A stretch of 64,000 bases of DNA from Planctomicrobium sp051465645 (GCF_051465645.1 NZ_CP195790.1:4402001-4466000), one strand, 5' to 3'; shown: positions 1 through 8,205, counted from the first letter of the stretch. Notes: generated by a model not told the origin, from the sequence alone. Numbers and translations are program-made.

Positions 1-1
1 T

Positions 2-496
2 CTCGGGCTCGAACCGTATAACCGCCTGTTGCCACTGAACGGCATTTCTCCTGACGATTTTCTGTCGAAGCTGAAAGAGAACTTCGACGTCAAATTGCTG
101 GGCGAGGTGCCACCGTATCGCCCTGAGACCGTGAATGTGATTGGGCTGTATCTCAATCAGAACTGGTACGAGCTGGTGCCGAAGGCGGGATCCTTCGACC
201 CCCAGAATGCCGCGCAGGCGATTGACTCGGACATTATCCAGCGTCACATCATCGACGGCATTCTTGGCATGGCTGATGCGCGAGACAAGCGAATCAATTA
301 CGTCGGCGGAAACAAGGATGCAGAGTATCTGGTGAATCAGGTGAAACTGAAGAACTACGATCTCGCGTTGTCAGTCGCTCCGGTCACGATGAAGCAGTTC
401 GTCGATGTTTGTGAGCAGAACCTGTTCATGCCACCAAAATCGACATGGTTCGATCCAAAGATCCGCAGTGGTCTGGTGATCGCATTGCTCGACTAA
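2..496 (+). CDS. DUF1015 family protein (C-terminal part, 5' end outside window)
   Basis: The reading frame is open from the first bases of the window, so this is the C-terminal 164 or so residues of a longer protein. DUF1015 proteins are normally about 400 residues. The visible part carries the family's C-terminal signature: a run like DGILGMADARDKRINYVGG, then a segment ending in MPPKSTWFDPKIRSGL, then the stop. No biochemical function is established for the family, and the protein looks soluble. A TTG at 29 could be read as a start, but the in-frame residues before it (PYNRLLPLNG) also match the family, so the true start lies upstream. A strong terminator follows 29 bases after the stop codon. 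Confidence 0.85.
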   Translation, partial: LGLEPYNRLLPLNGISPDDFLSKLKENFDVKLLGEVPPYRPETVNVIGLYLNQNWYELVPKAGSFDPQNAAQAIDSDIIQRHIIDGILGMADARDKRINYVGGNKDAEYLVNQVKLKNYDLALSVAPVTMKQFVDVCEQNLFMPPKSTWFDPKIRSGLVIALLD

Positions 497-525
497 GACA
501 TGATCTATGTCGCTTGCTGATATTG

Positions 526-566
526 AAAAAGGACTCATCCAGAAATTTCTGTGTGAGTCCTTTTTG
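526..566 (+). terminator. Intrinsic terminator after the DUF1015 gene
   Basis: A perfect 12-bp stem (AAAAAGGACTCA / TGAGTCCTTTTT) with a 16-nt loop ends in a T-run. The A-run on the left means it could also terminate transcription arriving from the minus-strand gene at 661-1320. Confidence 0.85.
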
Positions 567-660
567 CTTTAAGCGTCTCTGAGGGCAAGCGGCATTCAGT
601 CTTCCCTGTCGAGAAGACGACTGTGCTGTCGACATAAAGGCTTTGAATCTGCCTGCGAGC

Positions 661-1320
661 TCAAATCGGGCTTTGAGTACAGCGGGCGGCGTTGAGCAGC
701 GATCCGAGTTGTTCGATCTCGACTCGAGTCAGGAGCCCGTTGGCCATTGAGAGCATCTCTGAAGAGACGTACCAGCGGCCAAGAACTTCAAACAGGCACT
801 CGTAAATTTCAGGGGTGAGCCCGTGCTGTTGCTTTAAAGGAACAGCCTCGACAGGAGGGATATCCTGAAATTGGCTGAGCAACAAAAAGAGGCCTTCCTG
901 CACGTGAGTCGTTTGCAAAGATTGCAAATTCTCGGCCAGTTTCTTGTCAATTCTACTCTGGCATTCGATAGGACCTCGACTCATGAAGCGTCGGGCGACT
1001 TCTGTCTCGGTTCGAATGATCCGGGCCGCACATTCACACGCGGCATACAGAATCGCTTCATCGAGGAGTGACGCTGGTTGTGGCACTGGAGTCAGATGCT
1101 TGGACCACGTTTCCATTAGCAACGCCAGCTGCACCTGAGCAGGGACATTACGAAGGAAGGGAACCTCGGTCAAAAAACCAAAGCTACGATCCGGGCAAAT
1201 ATCGAGCTGGAGAGCAAGCTCCAGACGTTCTCTGGTATCGAGACATGCTAGCCTGAAGGCCACATAGGCCAGTTCTGTACGAGGCAGTGTTCGGGGGGTG
1301 ATGACGAGCATGCTTTCCAT
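661..1320 (-). CDS. Hypothetical protein
   Basis: About 220 residues with no family that I recognise. The composition is ordinary for a soluble, largely helical protein: Leu/Glu/Ala-rich helices, no signal peptide and no membrane segment. Single cysteines occur at scattered positions but form no zinc pattern. The start is uncertain. I chose the ATG at 1320, and the frame stays open to a TTG at 1383 that would add 21 polar residues. The gene is convergent with the DUF1015 gene and may share its bidirectional terminator. It is probably a real lineage-specific gene, because the frame is long and overlapping frames are short, but function is unknown. Confidence 0.6.
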   Translation of the reverse strand: MESMLVITPRTLPRTELAYVAFRLACLDTRERLELALQLDICPDRSFGFLTEVPFLRNVPAQVQLALLMETWSKHLTPVPQPASLLDEAILYAACECAARIIRTETEVARRFMSRGPIECQSRIDKKLAENLQSLQTTHVQEGLFLLLSQFQDIPPVEAVPLKQQHGLTPEIYECLFEVLGRWYVSSEMLSMANGLLTRVEIEQLGSLLNAARCTQSPI

Positions 1321-1779
1321 CCATGGCAAAGGGCGTTCCGTCTGATAGGAAGTTGTAGTGGTTTTGCCAGAACTTTCACGCAACTCTTAGAAAAATAGTG
1401 AATTACGAATCCTGTTGATGTGACGGATTTCCTATTGACTTCCTTTGGGTGATGCTATTTCTCATCGTGCTGCTTTGCGGCAACGCGACTGTTGATATTT
1501 AGCATCAAATTAGAATTTCAATCATTGTTCAAAATGTAAAGCCTGATGGTTCAGAATAATTAATTTGCTAGCTATGAAATTGCGTCCTATATTGTGCCGC
1601 TTCTCGACCTTCTCAAAGATCTGGTGTGATGCATAAAAAAACCGCAGACTGTCATGGACAGCCTGCGGCGAAATCGACTTTGAACGGGTTCATCTCGATT
1701 GAGTCGTATTTGGCACTGGTGTGAGGTCTATCTCGCAAAGGAGAGTGATCTCACTGGCCTGACTCATCGAGAAAAACAC
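1321..1779. other. Intergenic stretch with one terminator
   Basis: The stretch is AT-richer than its surroundings (about 1400-1620). It holds the terminator at 1634-1668 and otherwise nothing I can assign. The upstream region of the minus-strand gene at 661-1320 lies here, but I see no convincing -35/-10 pair. Confidence 0.5.
1634..1668 (-). terminator. Intrinsic terminator downstream of the NagB-like gene
   Basis: On the minus strand a CCGCAG...CTGCGG stem, with inner CTGTC/GACAG pairing around a short loop, is followed by eight T residues. It lies about 110 nt past the stop codon of the NagB-like gene. Confidence 0.75.
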
Positions 1780-2736
1780 TTAGTTACATTCAGCAACCAA
1801 TGGACCAGCGAGTTCTTCCAGGAAGAAGAGTCGCCCAGCCTGAGTTGGCATGTAGCTGGATGGAATCCATGAAGATGGTCCGTGGTGGAGTGTCATCCAC
1901 AGGCTCAGACCTTGCCATTGCATTCCACGACCGAAGACCCCGTCTGCTCCGCCGATGATGTAGTCAGCGCTCAGGAACAGGCCTGGGCCGATGGTGTTGG
2001 CGTAGCAAGGAATCTTGGTGCTGCGGCTCTTGAAGCTACCGAGAGCGTTCTGCTCGATGGTGAGCGGGTGCAGTTTGGCACCGATACGATGTGTCTGTTG
2101 CTTCCACTCTGCTTCTGAAGCGTATTCACCAGCAAACTGTGGTTCCCAGAATGCGATGTGACAGACGCGGCCGATCCCGAACACAACGGCGAGTTTCGCA
2201 CCTTCTTTACGAAGATTGGCGATCTTCTCTGCGTAGGTCGGCAGGTTCTCTTTGGTTGCGAAGTTACGCTGTGACGGCGGAACAGTCAGCTTTCCGAGCG
2301 GGCCGTAGAACGCCTTGGACATTGCGTCTTCGAAACCACCTGGCTCGTTGCCTGGCAGTGTGTTGCCATCTTTGTCAGCCCATTCGTCCATGTTGAAACC
2401 ATAGACGTGATCGCAAGGCACATTCCATTCGGTCAGGAAGTAGACCGCCCAGCGGTACATTCCCATTGGCCCGACTGGCAGGATCATGGCCAGCTTTTCG
2501 CCTGCTTCACGTGCGCGGCGGATCGTCATGGCGATTTCGTGTCCCATCAGGGTGTCGAAGTCGCCAACGCTGGTGCAAGGAACGAGTTCAAATTTTTCGT
2601 TCCACCAAGGCTGCCGCTTGGTGATTGCCTTTGGGTCGTCGGCAATGCAGGCGTCGATTTTGGCAAGGTCCCATCCTTTCGGGTAGAACCCTTCGAGCAG
2701 GGAACCTTGAATCGTTGACAGCATATCCATATTCAA
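1780..2736 (-). CDS. NagB/glucosamine-6-phosphate isomerase-like protein with altered active site
   Basis: A 318-residue protein related to glucosamine-6-phosphate deaminase (NagB), about 50 residues longer than the E. coli enzyme. It keeps the phosphate-loop-like segment LPVGPMGMY (residues 86-94) and FNMDEW (114-119), whose Asp117 matches the catalytic Asp72 of E. coli NagB. In the GVGNDGHIAFNEP motif it reads GIGRVCHIAFWEP. His193 and Glu198 are kept, but the Asp141 equivalent is Val191 and the following Gly is Cys192. In NagB, Asp141, His143 and Glu148 act in ring opening, so normal deaminase activity is doubtful. It may be an isomerase or hydrolase with different chemistry, or a sugar-phosphate sensor. 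It stands alone, with no NagA, PTS or GntR-type gene beside it. Confidence 0.75.
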   Translation of the reverse strand: MNMDMLSTIQGSLLEGFYPKGWDLAKIDACIADDPKAITKRQPWWNEKFELVPCTSVGDFDTLMGHEIAMTIRRAREAGEKLAMILPVGPMGMYRWAVYFLTEWNVPCDHVYGFNMDEWADKDGNTLPGNEPGGFEDAMSKAFYGPLGKLTVPPSQRNFATKENLPTYAEKIANLRKEGAKLAVVFGIGRVCHIAFWEPQFAGEYASEAEWKQQTHRIGAKLHPLTIEQNALGSFKSRSTKIPCYANTIGPGLFLSADYIIGGADGVFGRGMQWQGLSLWMTLHHGPSSWIPSSYMPTQAGRLFFLEELAGPLVAECN

Positions 2737-2886
2737 ACTCCAGAGCAGTCAAAAATGTAATACGTGAGTAACCTGCGAGACTGAACTGTCAGGCTCCATC
2801 ATGCCGTGACCGGAAGTCGTGAATCACGAATTCCGTTACGCCGACAGATGATAGCCGAGAGCCGTTTGCTCTTCCATCAGACCGAC

Positions 2887-3633
2887 TTAGTCGACGTCGA
2901 CGTCCGTTGCCAGTTGCCACAGAGGCGAAATTCCTTCGCCGGGGCGTCCAGGCAGGATTTCATGGGGGTGGAAGCGATTCTTGTAGGCCATCGAAGGACA
3001 ATTTGCGATCCAGTACCCCAGGTAGACGTAATGAAGTCCGAGTTGTCGAGCCAGGTCGATTTCGCACAGGAGTGAGAATGTCCCTGGGCCTGCCGGTCGC
3101 CATTCTGGTGCGTGATAGAAATAGATGCTGGAAATTGACGTGGGAAGCAGATCAATCAACCCGATTCCAATCAGCTTGTCGCCGTCGAAGTATCGAAGTT
3201 CGCAGGCGCTTTGAAAATCACCTGCCAGAAAGTTCTGCCCGTAGTCCTGAGGGGTTGTCTGGTTGTCCGGCCAGTCCCGACGCTGGGTCATGTCGAGATG
3301 CCAGGTGTTGTAAAGCTCGATATGGTCGCGGCTTAATGTTGCGTCAGTGAGCTCGACTCTGACATGCTCATTCCGGCGCAAGACGCGACGTTGACTCTTG
3401 GATGGCTGAAACGCATTCACATCAATCCGTACCGGCACACACTGCACACATGACTGGCAGGCGGGGCGAAACAGGTGGGCACCAAATCGCCGCCAACCTC
3501 GACTGATGAATTCTTCCAGCTCTGCAGGGGCAAGGGATTGGTAGCCGCGATACTCCAGCGATGCGGCTTCATCAGGCAGGTATGAGCACTGCCGCGCTGG
3601 TTCAACGAGTTGGAATAGGGGACGATTCGCCAT
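2887..3633 (-). CDS. bpt: Aspartate/glutamate leucyltransferase (Bpt, ATE family)
   Basis: A 248-residue cytosolic aminoacyl-tRNA-protein transferase. Bpt moves leucine from Leu-tRNA to proteins whose N-terminus is Asp or Glu, marking them for ClpS/ClpAP-type degradation in the bacterial N-degron pathway. The ATE N-domain is visible: Cys16 in a CSYLP segment and the cluster CQSCVQC (Cys59, Cys62, Cys65). The ATE C-domain has the GNAT-like core with YFYHAPEW and LGYWIANCPSMAYKNRFHP near the end. The length matches bacterial Bpt (about 240-250) and not the longer eukaryotic Ate1. It is divergent from the DUF3500 gene. The choice of leucyl over arginyl transfer is inferred from family type. Confidence 0.88.
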   Translation of the reverse strand: MANRPLFQLVEPARQCSYLPDEAASLEYRGYQSLAPAELEEFISRGWRRFGAHLFRPACQSCVQCVPVRIDVNAFQPSKSQRRVLRRNEHVRVELTDATLSRDHIELYNTWHLDMTQRRDWPDNQTTPQDYGQNFLAGDFQSACELRYFDGDKLIGIGLIDLLPTSISSIYFYHAPEWRPAGPGTFSLLCEIDLARQLGLHYVYLGYWIANCPSMAYKNRFHPHEILPGRPGEGISPLWQLATDVDVD

Positions 3634-3958
3634 GATTCAGAGTCGAGCCCTGATTGCAGAGAAGGTGGGTGTAACCTTGGGAGACAACAGCGTTCAAATT
3701 CCTCCGGCTGGGGAATGATCTTACTGCAAGCATCACAGGAAAACGTCTGATGGACGCGGGTTCTGTCCTGATTCAGATCGATTTCCGGGACGCCGCTTGA
3801 TTGATTCGCATTGATTCCGGTCTGGGAGGGGGGCGTTCTTAATAAATTTGCCGATTCTGTTGTGAAACGAAATTCAGAATGGCTGTCCAATTTGAGTTTG
3901 TTTATATTTGACTCTCTGTCATTGGTCGTACGAATGATCTTCAGTCAGGACCGAACTC
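3634..3958. other. Intergenic region between divergent genes
   Basis: This stretch must hold the promoters of bpt (minus) and the DUF3500 gene (plus). The part near 3830-3930 is AT-rich, but I cannot pick a reliable promoter. An open minus frame at 3417-3890 crosses it and is treated as a shadow. Confidence 0.4.
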
Positions 3959-4960
3959 ATGCCTCAATCCCAGCGTTCACAATGTCATTGTGATTCTCCT
4001 GATCTCTCCCGGCGGGATTTCCTGCAAAAAATCGGAGTCTCTGCTGCAGCGTTGGGAACGCTTTCTCTGGCAGGACCGTTCACAGGGGCGTATGCCGCAC
4101 CTTCTCGTAGCAGCACAGCCGAGACAGCCGCTCAGAAATTATATGAGACTTTGACTCCGGAGCAGCGAAGTGTCATCTGCTTCGATGCCAAAGACGCGAT
4201 GCGCCAAAAGGCGCATGCGAACTGGGCAATCAGCAAACCGGCGATCCATGAGCAATTCTACTCCAAAGAGCAAAAGGGGCTGATTGGCGAGGTCTTCCGC
4301 GGAATCACCAGTGAAGATGGTCACAAGCGATTCCTGGAGCAGACAGAATTTGATGATGGCGGTTGGGATCGCTATCACATTGCACTCTTTGGTAACCCTC
4401 AGTCGGATCAGTTCGAGTTTCTGATGACAGGGCGTCACCTGACATTGCGAGCCGATGGAAATAGCACGAAGGGAGCCGCGTTTGGTGGTCCCGTTGTCTA
4501 TGGGCACGGCGAAGAGAACGTCAAAGACAACATCTTCTACTATCAGACGCAACGGGCCAATGAAGTGTTTCGGGCGCTCAACGCTGATCAGGCGAAGAAG
4601 GCGCTGCTCGTGAAGCCACCAGCAGAAAATAAGGTGGCGTTGCAGGGGAAGTCAGGGAAGTTCTCAGGGCTTTCCGTCAATGAATTCTCTGGTGATCAGG
4701 AAGAATTGCTTCGATCTGTCATTCAAACGCTGCTGGCCCCATACCGCTCGGAAGACGTCGCGGAATCGATGGCCTGTATCGAAACTGGCGGTGGAATGAA
4801 GTCTCTGTCGATGGCCTTCTATCAGGAGGCGGACCTGGGAAATGATCGTGAATGGGACGTCTGGCGAATTGAAGGACCAACCTTCGTCTGCCACTTCCGC
4901 GGGGCTCCGCACGTTCATGCCTATCTGAACATCGGCACTCAGGCTCTTGCCACGAGTTAG
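3959..4960 (+). CDS. DUF3500 family protein with Tat signal
   Basis: A 333-residue exported protein. The N-terminus has a twin-arginine motif (SRRDFLQKIG, residues 17-26) followed by a hydrophobic Ala/Leu-rich stretch and an AYA-like cleavage region near residue 46, so it is predicted to be exported folded. The mature part matches DUF3500: a segment around FRGITSEDGHKRFLEQ, the LMTGRHLTLR segment, FGGPVVYGHG, and a C-terminal HFRGAPHVHAYLNIG with closely spaced histidines that could bind a metal. The biochemical role of the family is not established. It is a single gene between bpt and purC. Confidence 0.85.
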   Translation: MPQSQRSQCHCDSPDLSRRDFLQKIGVSAAALGTLSLAGPFTGAYAAPSRSSTAETAAQKLYETLTPEQRSVICFDAKDAMRQKAHANWAISKPAIHEQFYSKEQKGLIGEVFRGITSEDGHKRFLEQTEFDDGGWDRYHIALFGNPQSDQFEFLMTGRHLTLRADGNSTKGAAFGGPVVYGHGEENVKDNIFYYQTQRANEVFRALNADQAKKALLVKPPAENKVALQGKSGKFSGLSVNEFSGDQEELLRSVIQTLLAPYRSEDVAESMACIETGGGMKSLSMAFYQEADLGNDREWDVWRIEGPTFVCHFRGAPHVHAYLNIGTQALATS

Positions 4961-5105
4961 CAATTGCGACGGATGCTATTCCGGTTAAGACGGCAAGGAT
5001 CTCACTGGAGAAGGGGAGGGCAGACATTTCAACCGGTCAACTGTAAACTGTGAACCTGATCGAATACTTCATCAGCTTCCGTTGAAATTGACCTCAGGCT
5101 TTGTC

Positions 5106-5990
5106 ATGTCTGCGCTTCTCGAATCTTCAATTCCAGGTATTCCTGTCCGACGCGGCAAGGTTCGCGACGTGTACGACTTTGGTGATCGGCTGCTGCTGGT
5201 TGCCACGGATCGAATCAGTGCCTTTGACTGGGTCCTTTCGACGGGAATTCCAGATAAAGGCCGCATTCTGACCCAGATCAGTAAGGTCTGGTTCGACCGG
5301 CTGCAGGTGAACGATCATCTCATCAGCCTGGATGTAACGACACTCCCGCTCCCTGAAGGGGTGGACGTCGACGCATTGCAAGGGCGATCGATGGTCGTCC
5401 GCAAAACCGAAGTCGTTCCCATCGAATGCGTGGTGCGTGGCTATCTGGCTGGTTCCGGCTGGAAAGAATATCGCTCACGAGGGACTCTCGCAGGGGTTCG
5501 TCTTCCGGTCGGGCTGCGGGAATGCGATAAGCTCCCGGAGTCACAATTCACTCCGGCGACGAAGGCGGAATCCGGGCACGACGAGAATATCTCGATCTCT
5601 GAAATGCAAGAGCTCATCGGCTATGAGCTTGCCGACGATTTGCAGACCTTCAGCATCAGTCTGTATGAACGTGCGGCGGCGGAAGCGCTGACACGTGGGA
5701 TTATCATCGCAGACACGAAATTCGAGTTCGGGCTGGTCGGAGACGAAATCGTCCTGATCGACGAGGTTTTGACCCCGGACAGTTCTCGCTTCTGGCCTGC
5801 GGACCAATATCAGCCAGGGAAAAACCAGCCGTCCTTCGACAAGCAGTTCGTCAGGGATTGGTTGGAGTCAACGGACTGGGATAAAGAGAGCCCGCCGCCG
5901 ACACTGCCAGAAGAGATCGTCGCGAAGACACGAGAGAAATATGTTGATGCGTATGAACGACTTTCAGGGCAGGAATTCGCCTGGAAGTAG
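5106..5990 (+). CDS. purC: Phosphoribosylaminoimidazole-succinocarboxamide synthase
   Basis: PurC joins CAIR and aspartate with ATP to make SAICAR, the eighth step of de novo IMP synthesis, in the cytosol. The N-terminus RRGKVRDVYDFGD and DRISAFDWV are the family signatures (residues 14-40), followed by the VVRGYLAGSGWKEY and ESGHDENIS motifs and the PDSSRFWP segment near the C-terminus. At 294 residues it is of the longer PurC type. I chose the ATG at 5106 because the frame's earlier TTG (5082) adds residues outside the family. No other pur gene is in the window. The next gene is cimA, after nearly 500 bp of leader. Confidence 0.95.
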   Translation: MSALLESSIPGIPVRRGKVRDVYDFGDRLLLVATDRISAFDWVLSTGIPDKGRILTQISKVWFDRLQVNDHLISLDVTTLPLPEGVDVDALQGRSMVVRKTEVVPIECVVRGYLAGSGWKEYRSRGTLAGVRLPVGLRECDKLPESQFTPATKAESGHDENISISEMQELIGYELADDLQTFSISLYERAAAEALTRGIIIADTKFEFGLVGDEIVLIDEVLTPDSSRFWPADQYQPGKNQPSFDKQFVRDWLESTDWDKESPPPTLPEEIVAKTREKYVDAYERLSGQEFAWK

Positions 5991-6088
5991 GGCAATATCG
6001 AGGTCGTTTGTTTGTCCGGATCGGTTTGATGAATCGCATTGGGGGAGTTGATTTTCGCTCCTGAGGAAAGATTTTTTCGGCATCACGA

Positions 6089-6118
6089 TTGACCTTTCCT
6101 ACCTGACGCCCATAGATT
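6089..6118 (+). promoter_or_regulatory. Putative sigma-70-type promoter for the cimA leader
   Basis: TTGACC at 6089-6094 and TAGATT at 6113-6118 are separated by 18 bases. Transcription from about 6125 would place the leader ORF start some 43 nt into the transcript. Planctomycete promoter consensus is poorly known to me, so this is tentative. Confidence 0.4.
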
Positions 6119-6167
6119 TGTCTGACGATTCGTGTTGAATTTGAGGCTTGTCTTCAAGAAAAAATAG

Positions 6168-6254
6168 ATGAAATCCCTGCCGATCAGCATTATTGACATT
6201 CGAATTTCGCAGATCATTGCGATTCGAATTATTGATGCGCATGGCAGGATTTGA
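6168..6254 (+). CDS. Isoleucine-rich leader peptide of cimA (attenuator peptide)
   Basis: A 28-codon ORF starts at ATG 6168 and stops at TGA 6252. Eleven of its 28 residues are isoleucine (positions 6, 8, 9, 11, 13, 16, 17, 19, 21, 22 and 28), about 39 percent, against a usual 5-6 percent. There are three Ile-Ile pairs. The stop codon is followed after 20 nt by an intrinsic terminator, and the next gene is citramalate synthase, which opens the pyruvate route to isoleucine. An A-rich AAGAA at 6155-6159 may serve as a weak ribosome site. The peptide has no expected function of its own. Its translation would measure Ile-tRNA supply. Confidence 0.72.
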   Translation: MKSLPISIIDIRISQIIAIRIIDAHGRI

Positions 6255-6310
6255 GTTCGACTGGAAAACTCCAGACCCTCTCCGATCCTAGTGATCCGAG
6301 AGGGTTTTTT
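6198..6310 (+). promoter_or_regulatory. Putative ribosome-mediated isoleucine attenuator
   Basis: Three hairpins overlap in the order expected of amino-acid attenuators. A pause-type hairpin (6198-6229, arms containing ATTCGAAT twice) lies within the Ile codons. An antiterminator-type hairpin (6247-6288) pairs GGAT with ATCC, GAG with CTC, and CTGG with CCAG. The terminator (6275-6310) has a 13-bp arm pair with one C-C mismatch, then six T residues. A ribosome that finishes at the stop codon (6252) would cover the left arm of the antiterminator and allow termination. A ribosome stalled on Ile codons would leave it free. The pairings are visible, but their function is inferred. Confidence 0.65.
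6275..6310 (+). terminator. Intrinsic terminator (attenuator) in the cimA leader
   Basis: The left arm (6275-6287) pairs with the right arm (6293-6305) around a 5-nt loop, followed by TTTTTT. It could alternatively be the purC terminator, but it lies 285 nt past purC and directly after the Ile-rich ORF. Confidence 0.85.
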
Positions 6311-6482
6311 CGTTCTGGAATTATCCGCTTGCGAACAGACACTCGGCCGACATCGCAGAGATTTTTCGCAGAATGTTTGCTGGGTGACACGCAATCAATC
6401 AGGTCCGGATCGACTGGGATTCGCCCTGAGTGCCGACTGTCCACAACAGACCGTTTGGGTCTCCAACTGTAAGAGATGGCTC

Positions 6483-8066
6483 ATGTATATCCAGATGTAC
6501 GACACAACGCTCCGTGACGGAAGTCAGGGAGAGGGAGTGAACTTTTCGCTTCAGGACAAACTCCTGATTACTCAAAAGCTGGATGAATTGGGCTTCGACT
6601 TTATTGAAGGGGGCTATCCTCTTTCCAACGAAAAAGACTTTGAATACTTCCAGCGCGTTCAGGAACTGAAACTGAAGCATGCGAAGGTTTGTGCCTTTGG
6701 GATGACACGTCGCAAAGGCGTGACTCCTGATCAGGATGTCGGGATGCAGGCGCTGCGTGATTCGAAAGCGCCTGTCTGTACCATCGTCGGGAAAACATGG
6801 GACCTGCATGTGACGGAAGTGTTGCGTGTCGATCTCGAAGAGAATCTGGCGATGATCTACGACTCGATTTCTTATTTGAAATCGCTCGGTCGGACGGTCT
6901 TTTATGATGCTGAGCATTTCTTCGACGGCTTTACTGCGAACCCCGAGTACGCACTCAAGACCGTGCTCGCTGCTCAGAAAGCCGGAGCAGACACAATCGT
7001 TTGCTGTGACACCAATGGCGGAAGTTTGCCGGAGAAGATCGTCAGTATTCTCACGAAAGTGAAAGAACACCTGACGACTCCATTGGGGATTCATTGTCAC
7101 AACGACTGTGAACTCGCTGTGGCAAACTCACTGGCTGCTGTCGATACCGGGGTCGTTCAGGTACAGGGAACCATCAACGGCATCGGGGAACGTTGCGGAA
7201 ACGTGGATCTGATCAGCGTGGCCGCAAATCTGGCTTTGAAAAAGCAGGGCTATGAAGTGCTGACTCAGGGGAATGGCCTGTCCCATTTCACTGAACTGTC
7301 GCGGTACGTCTATGAACTGGCCAACATGAACTTCCGTTCTGGTCAGGCTTATGTTGGACGCAGTGCATTTGCCCATAAAGGGGGAATGCACGTTCATGCT
7401 GTGAATAAGTTTGCTCACAGCTATGAGCACATCAATCCAGAAGTTGTCGGAAACGAGCGGCGTATTCTGGTCAGTGAATTGTCTGGTCGATCGAACATTG
7501 TCGCGAAGACGACGAAGCTGAAACTCGACAAAGATCCGGAATTGATGTCCGCGATTCTTGCCAAGGTTCAGGAACTCGAAAACGTTGGCTATCAGTTTGA
7601 AGCGGCTGAGGCCTCGTTCGATCTGCTGGTGAAAAAAGTCGCCAACGTATATGAGCCGAAGTTCCAGCGAATGCATTATCGGGTGAATGTCGAAACCGCA
7701 GGGCAAGAGACACCACTGACTGAAGCGACAGTGAAGTTGAAGATCAACGGGAATGGTCCTGTTCGCCATGAAGTCGCAGAAGGGGACGGTCCGGTCAACG
7801 CTCTTGATCAGGCATTGCGTAAAGCTTTGGTTGAGACCTATCCCAATCTCGCTGACATGAAGCTGGTGGACTACAAGGTGCGTGTCATCAACTCTTCCGG
7901 GGGGACAGCCGCGAGTGTTCGTGTCGTGATCGAAAGTGCAGACGAGACGGATGTATGGAACACGATTGGCGTGAGTGAGAACATCATCGAAGCGAGCTGG
8001 CTCGCGCTGGTGGATGCCGTGGAATACAAGCTCTTCAAAGATGAAGGACTTCTCGGCACGAAATAG
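6483..8066 (+). CDS. cimA: (R)-citramalate synthase
   Basis: CimA condenses acetyl-CoA with pyruvate to (R)-citramalate, which LeuCDB converts to 2-oxobutanoate, giving isoleucine without threonine deaminase. The N-terminal HMG-CoA lyase-like barrel has DTTLRDGSQ (residues 7-15), the metal-binding HCHND (204-208) and GIGERCGNVD. The region after about residue 400 is the LeuA-type dimerisation/allosteric domain, usually the isoleucine feedback site. At 527 residues it fits the DTTLRDGSQ-EGVNFS type of CimA and not the shorter isopropylmalate synthases. The ATG at 6483 has AAGAGA 8 nt upstream. Upstream in-frame codons are leader sequence. A bidirectional terminator follows. Regulation by attenuation is proposed from the leader. 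Confidence 0.92.
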   Translation: MYIQMYDTTLRDGSQGEGVNFSLQDKLLITQKLDELGFDFIEGGYPLSNEKDFEYFQRVQELKLKHAKVCAFGMTRRKGVTPDQDVGMQALRDSKAPVCTIVGKTWDLHVTEVLRVDLEENLAMIYDSISYLKSLGRTVFYDAEHFFDGFTANPEYALKTVLAAQKAGADTIVCCDTNGGSLPEKIVSILTKVKEHLTTPLGIHCHNDCELAVANSLAAVDTGVVQVQGTINGIGERCGNVDLISVAANLALKKQGYEVLTQGNGLSHFTELSRYVYELANMNFRSGQAYVGRSAFAHKGGMHVHAVNKFAHSYEHINPEVVGNERRILVSELSGRSNIVAKTTKLKLDKDPELMSAILAKVQELENVGYQFEAAEASFDLLVKKVANVYEPKFQRMHYRVNVETAGQETPLTEATVKLKINGNGPVRHEVAEGDGPVNALDQALRKALVETYPNLADMKLVDYKVRVINSSGGTAASVRVVIESADETDVWNTIGVSENIIEASWLALVDAVEYKLFKDEGLLGTK

Positions 8067-8145
8067 AGTGAGCCTGCAAAGAAGCAGGTGCGACTGCGTT
8101 CATTTAAGCTGGATGAGTGGTAGTTGAGTCACAACGGGAATAGAA

Positions 8146-8185
8146 AAACGGCGTCTTCCGCAACTGTGGGAGACGCCGTTTCATT
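8146..8185. terminator. Bidirectional terminator between cimA and the M20 peptidase gene
   Basis: An 11-bp stem (AAACGGCGTCT / AGACGCCGTTT) lies between two convergent genes. A residues precede it and T residues follow, so both strands yield a U-tract. Confidence 0.85.
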
Positions 8186-8205
8186 TTGGAAGTCGCTGCG
8201 TGAGG

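Larger units (their letters stand above)
5991..6482 (+). other. Long untranslated leader of cimA
   Basis: 492 bases separate purC from cimA. They contain a plausible promoter (6089-6118), an Ile-rich leader ORF (6168-6254), an alternative hairpin (6247-6288), an intrinsic terminator (6275-6310), and about 170 further bases before the cimA start in which I see no clear structure. The frame running through 6291-6482 into cimA is an accidental extension. Confidence 0.7.

Noticed and set aside
3417..3890. 157-codon minus frame overlapping the bpt start, with an SCDAC motif
   Set aside because: It overlaps a clear gene on the same strand in another frame, has low-complexity polar sequence and no family match.
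6291..6482. N-terminal extension of CimA (64 residues) open in frame
   Set aside because: It starts within the terminator's right arm region, is unlike citramalate synthase, and the ATG at 6483 has a ribosome site and the family N-terminus.
6399..7100. 233-codon frame antisense to cimA
   Set aside because: It is a shadow of cimA, runs across its leader, and has no recognisable domain.
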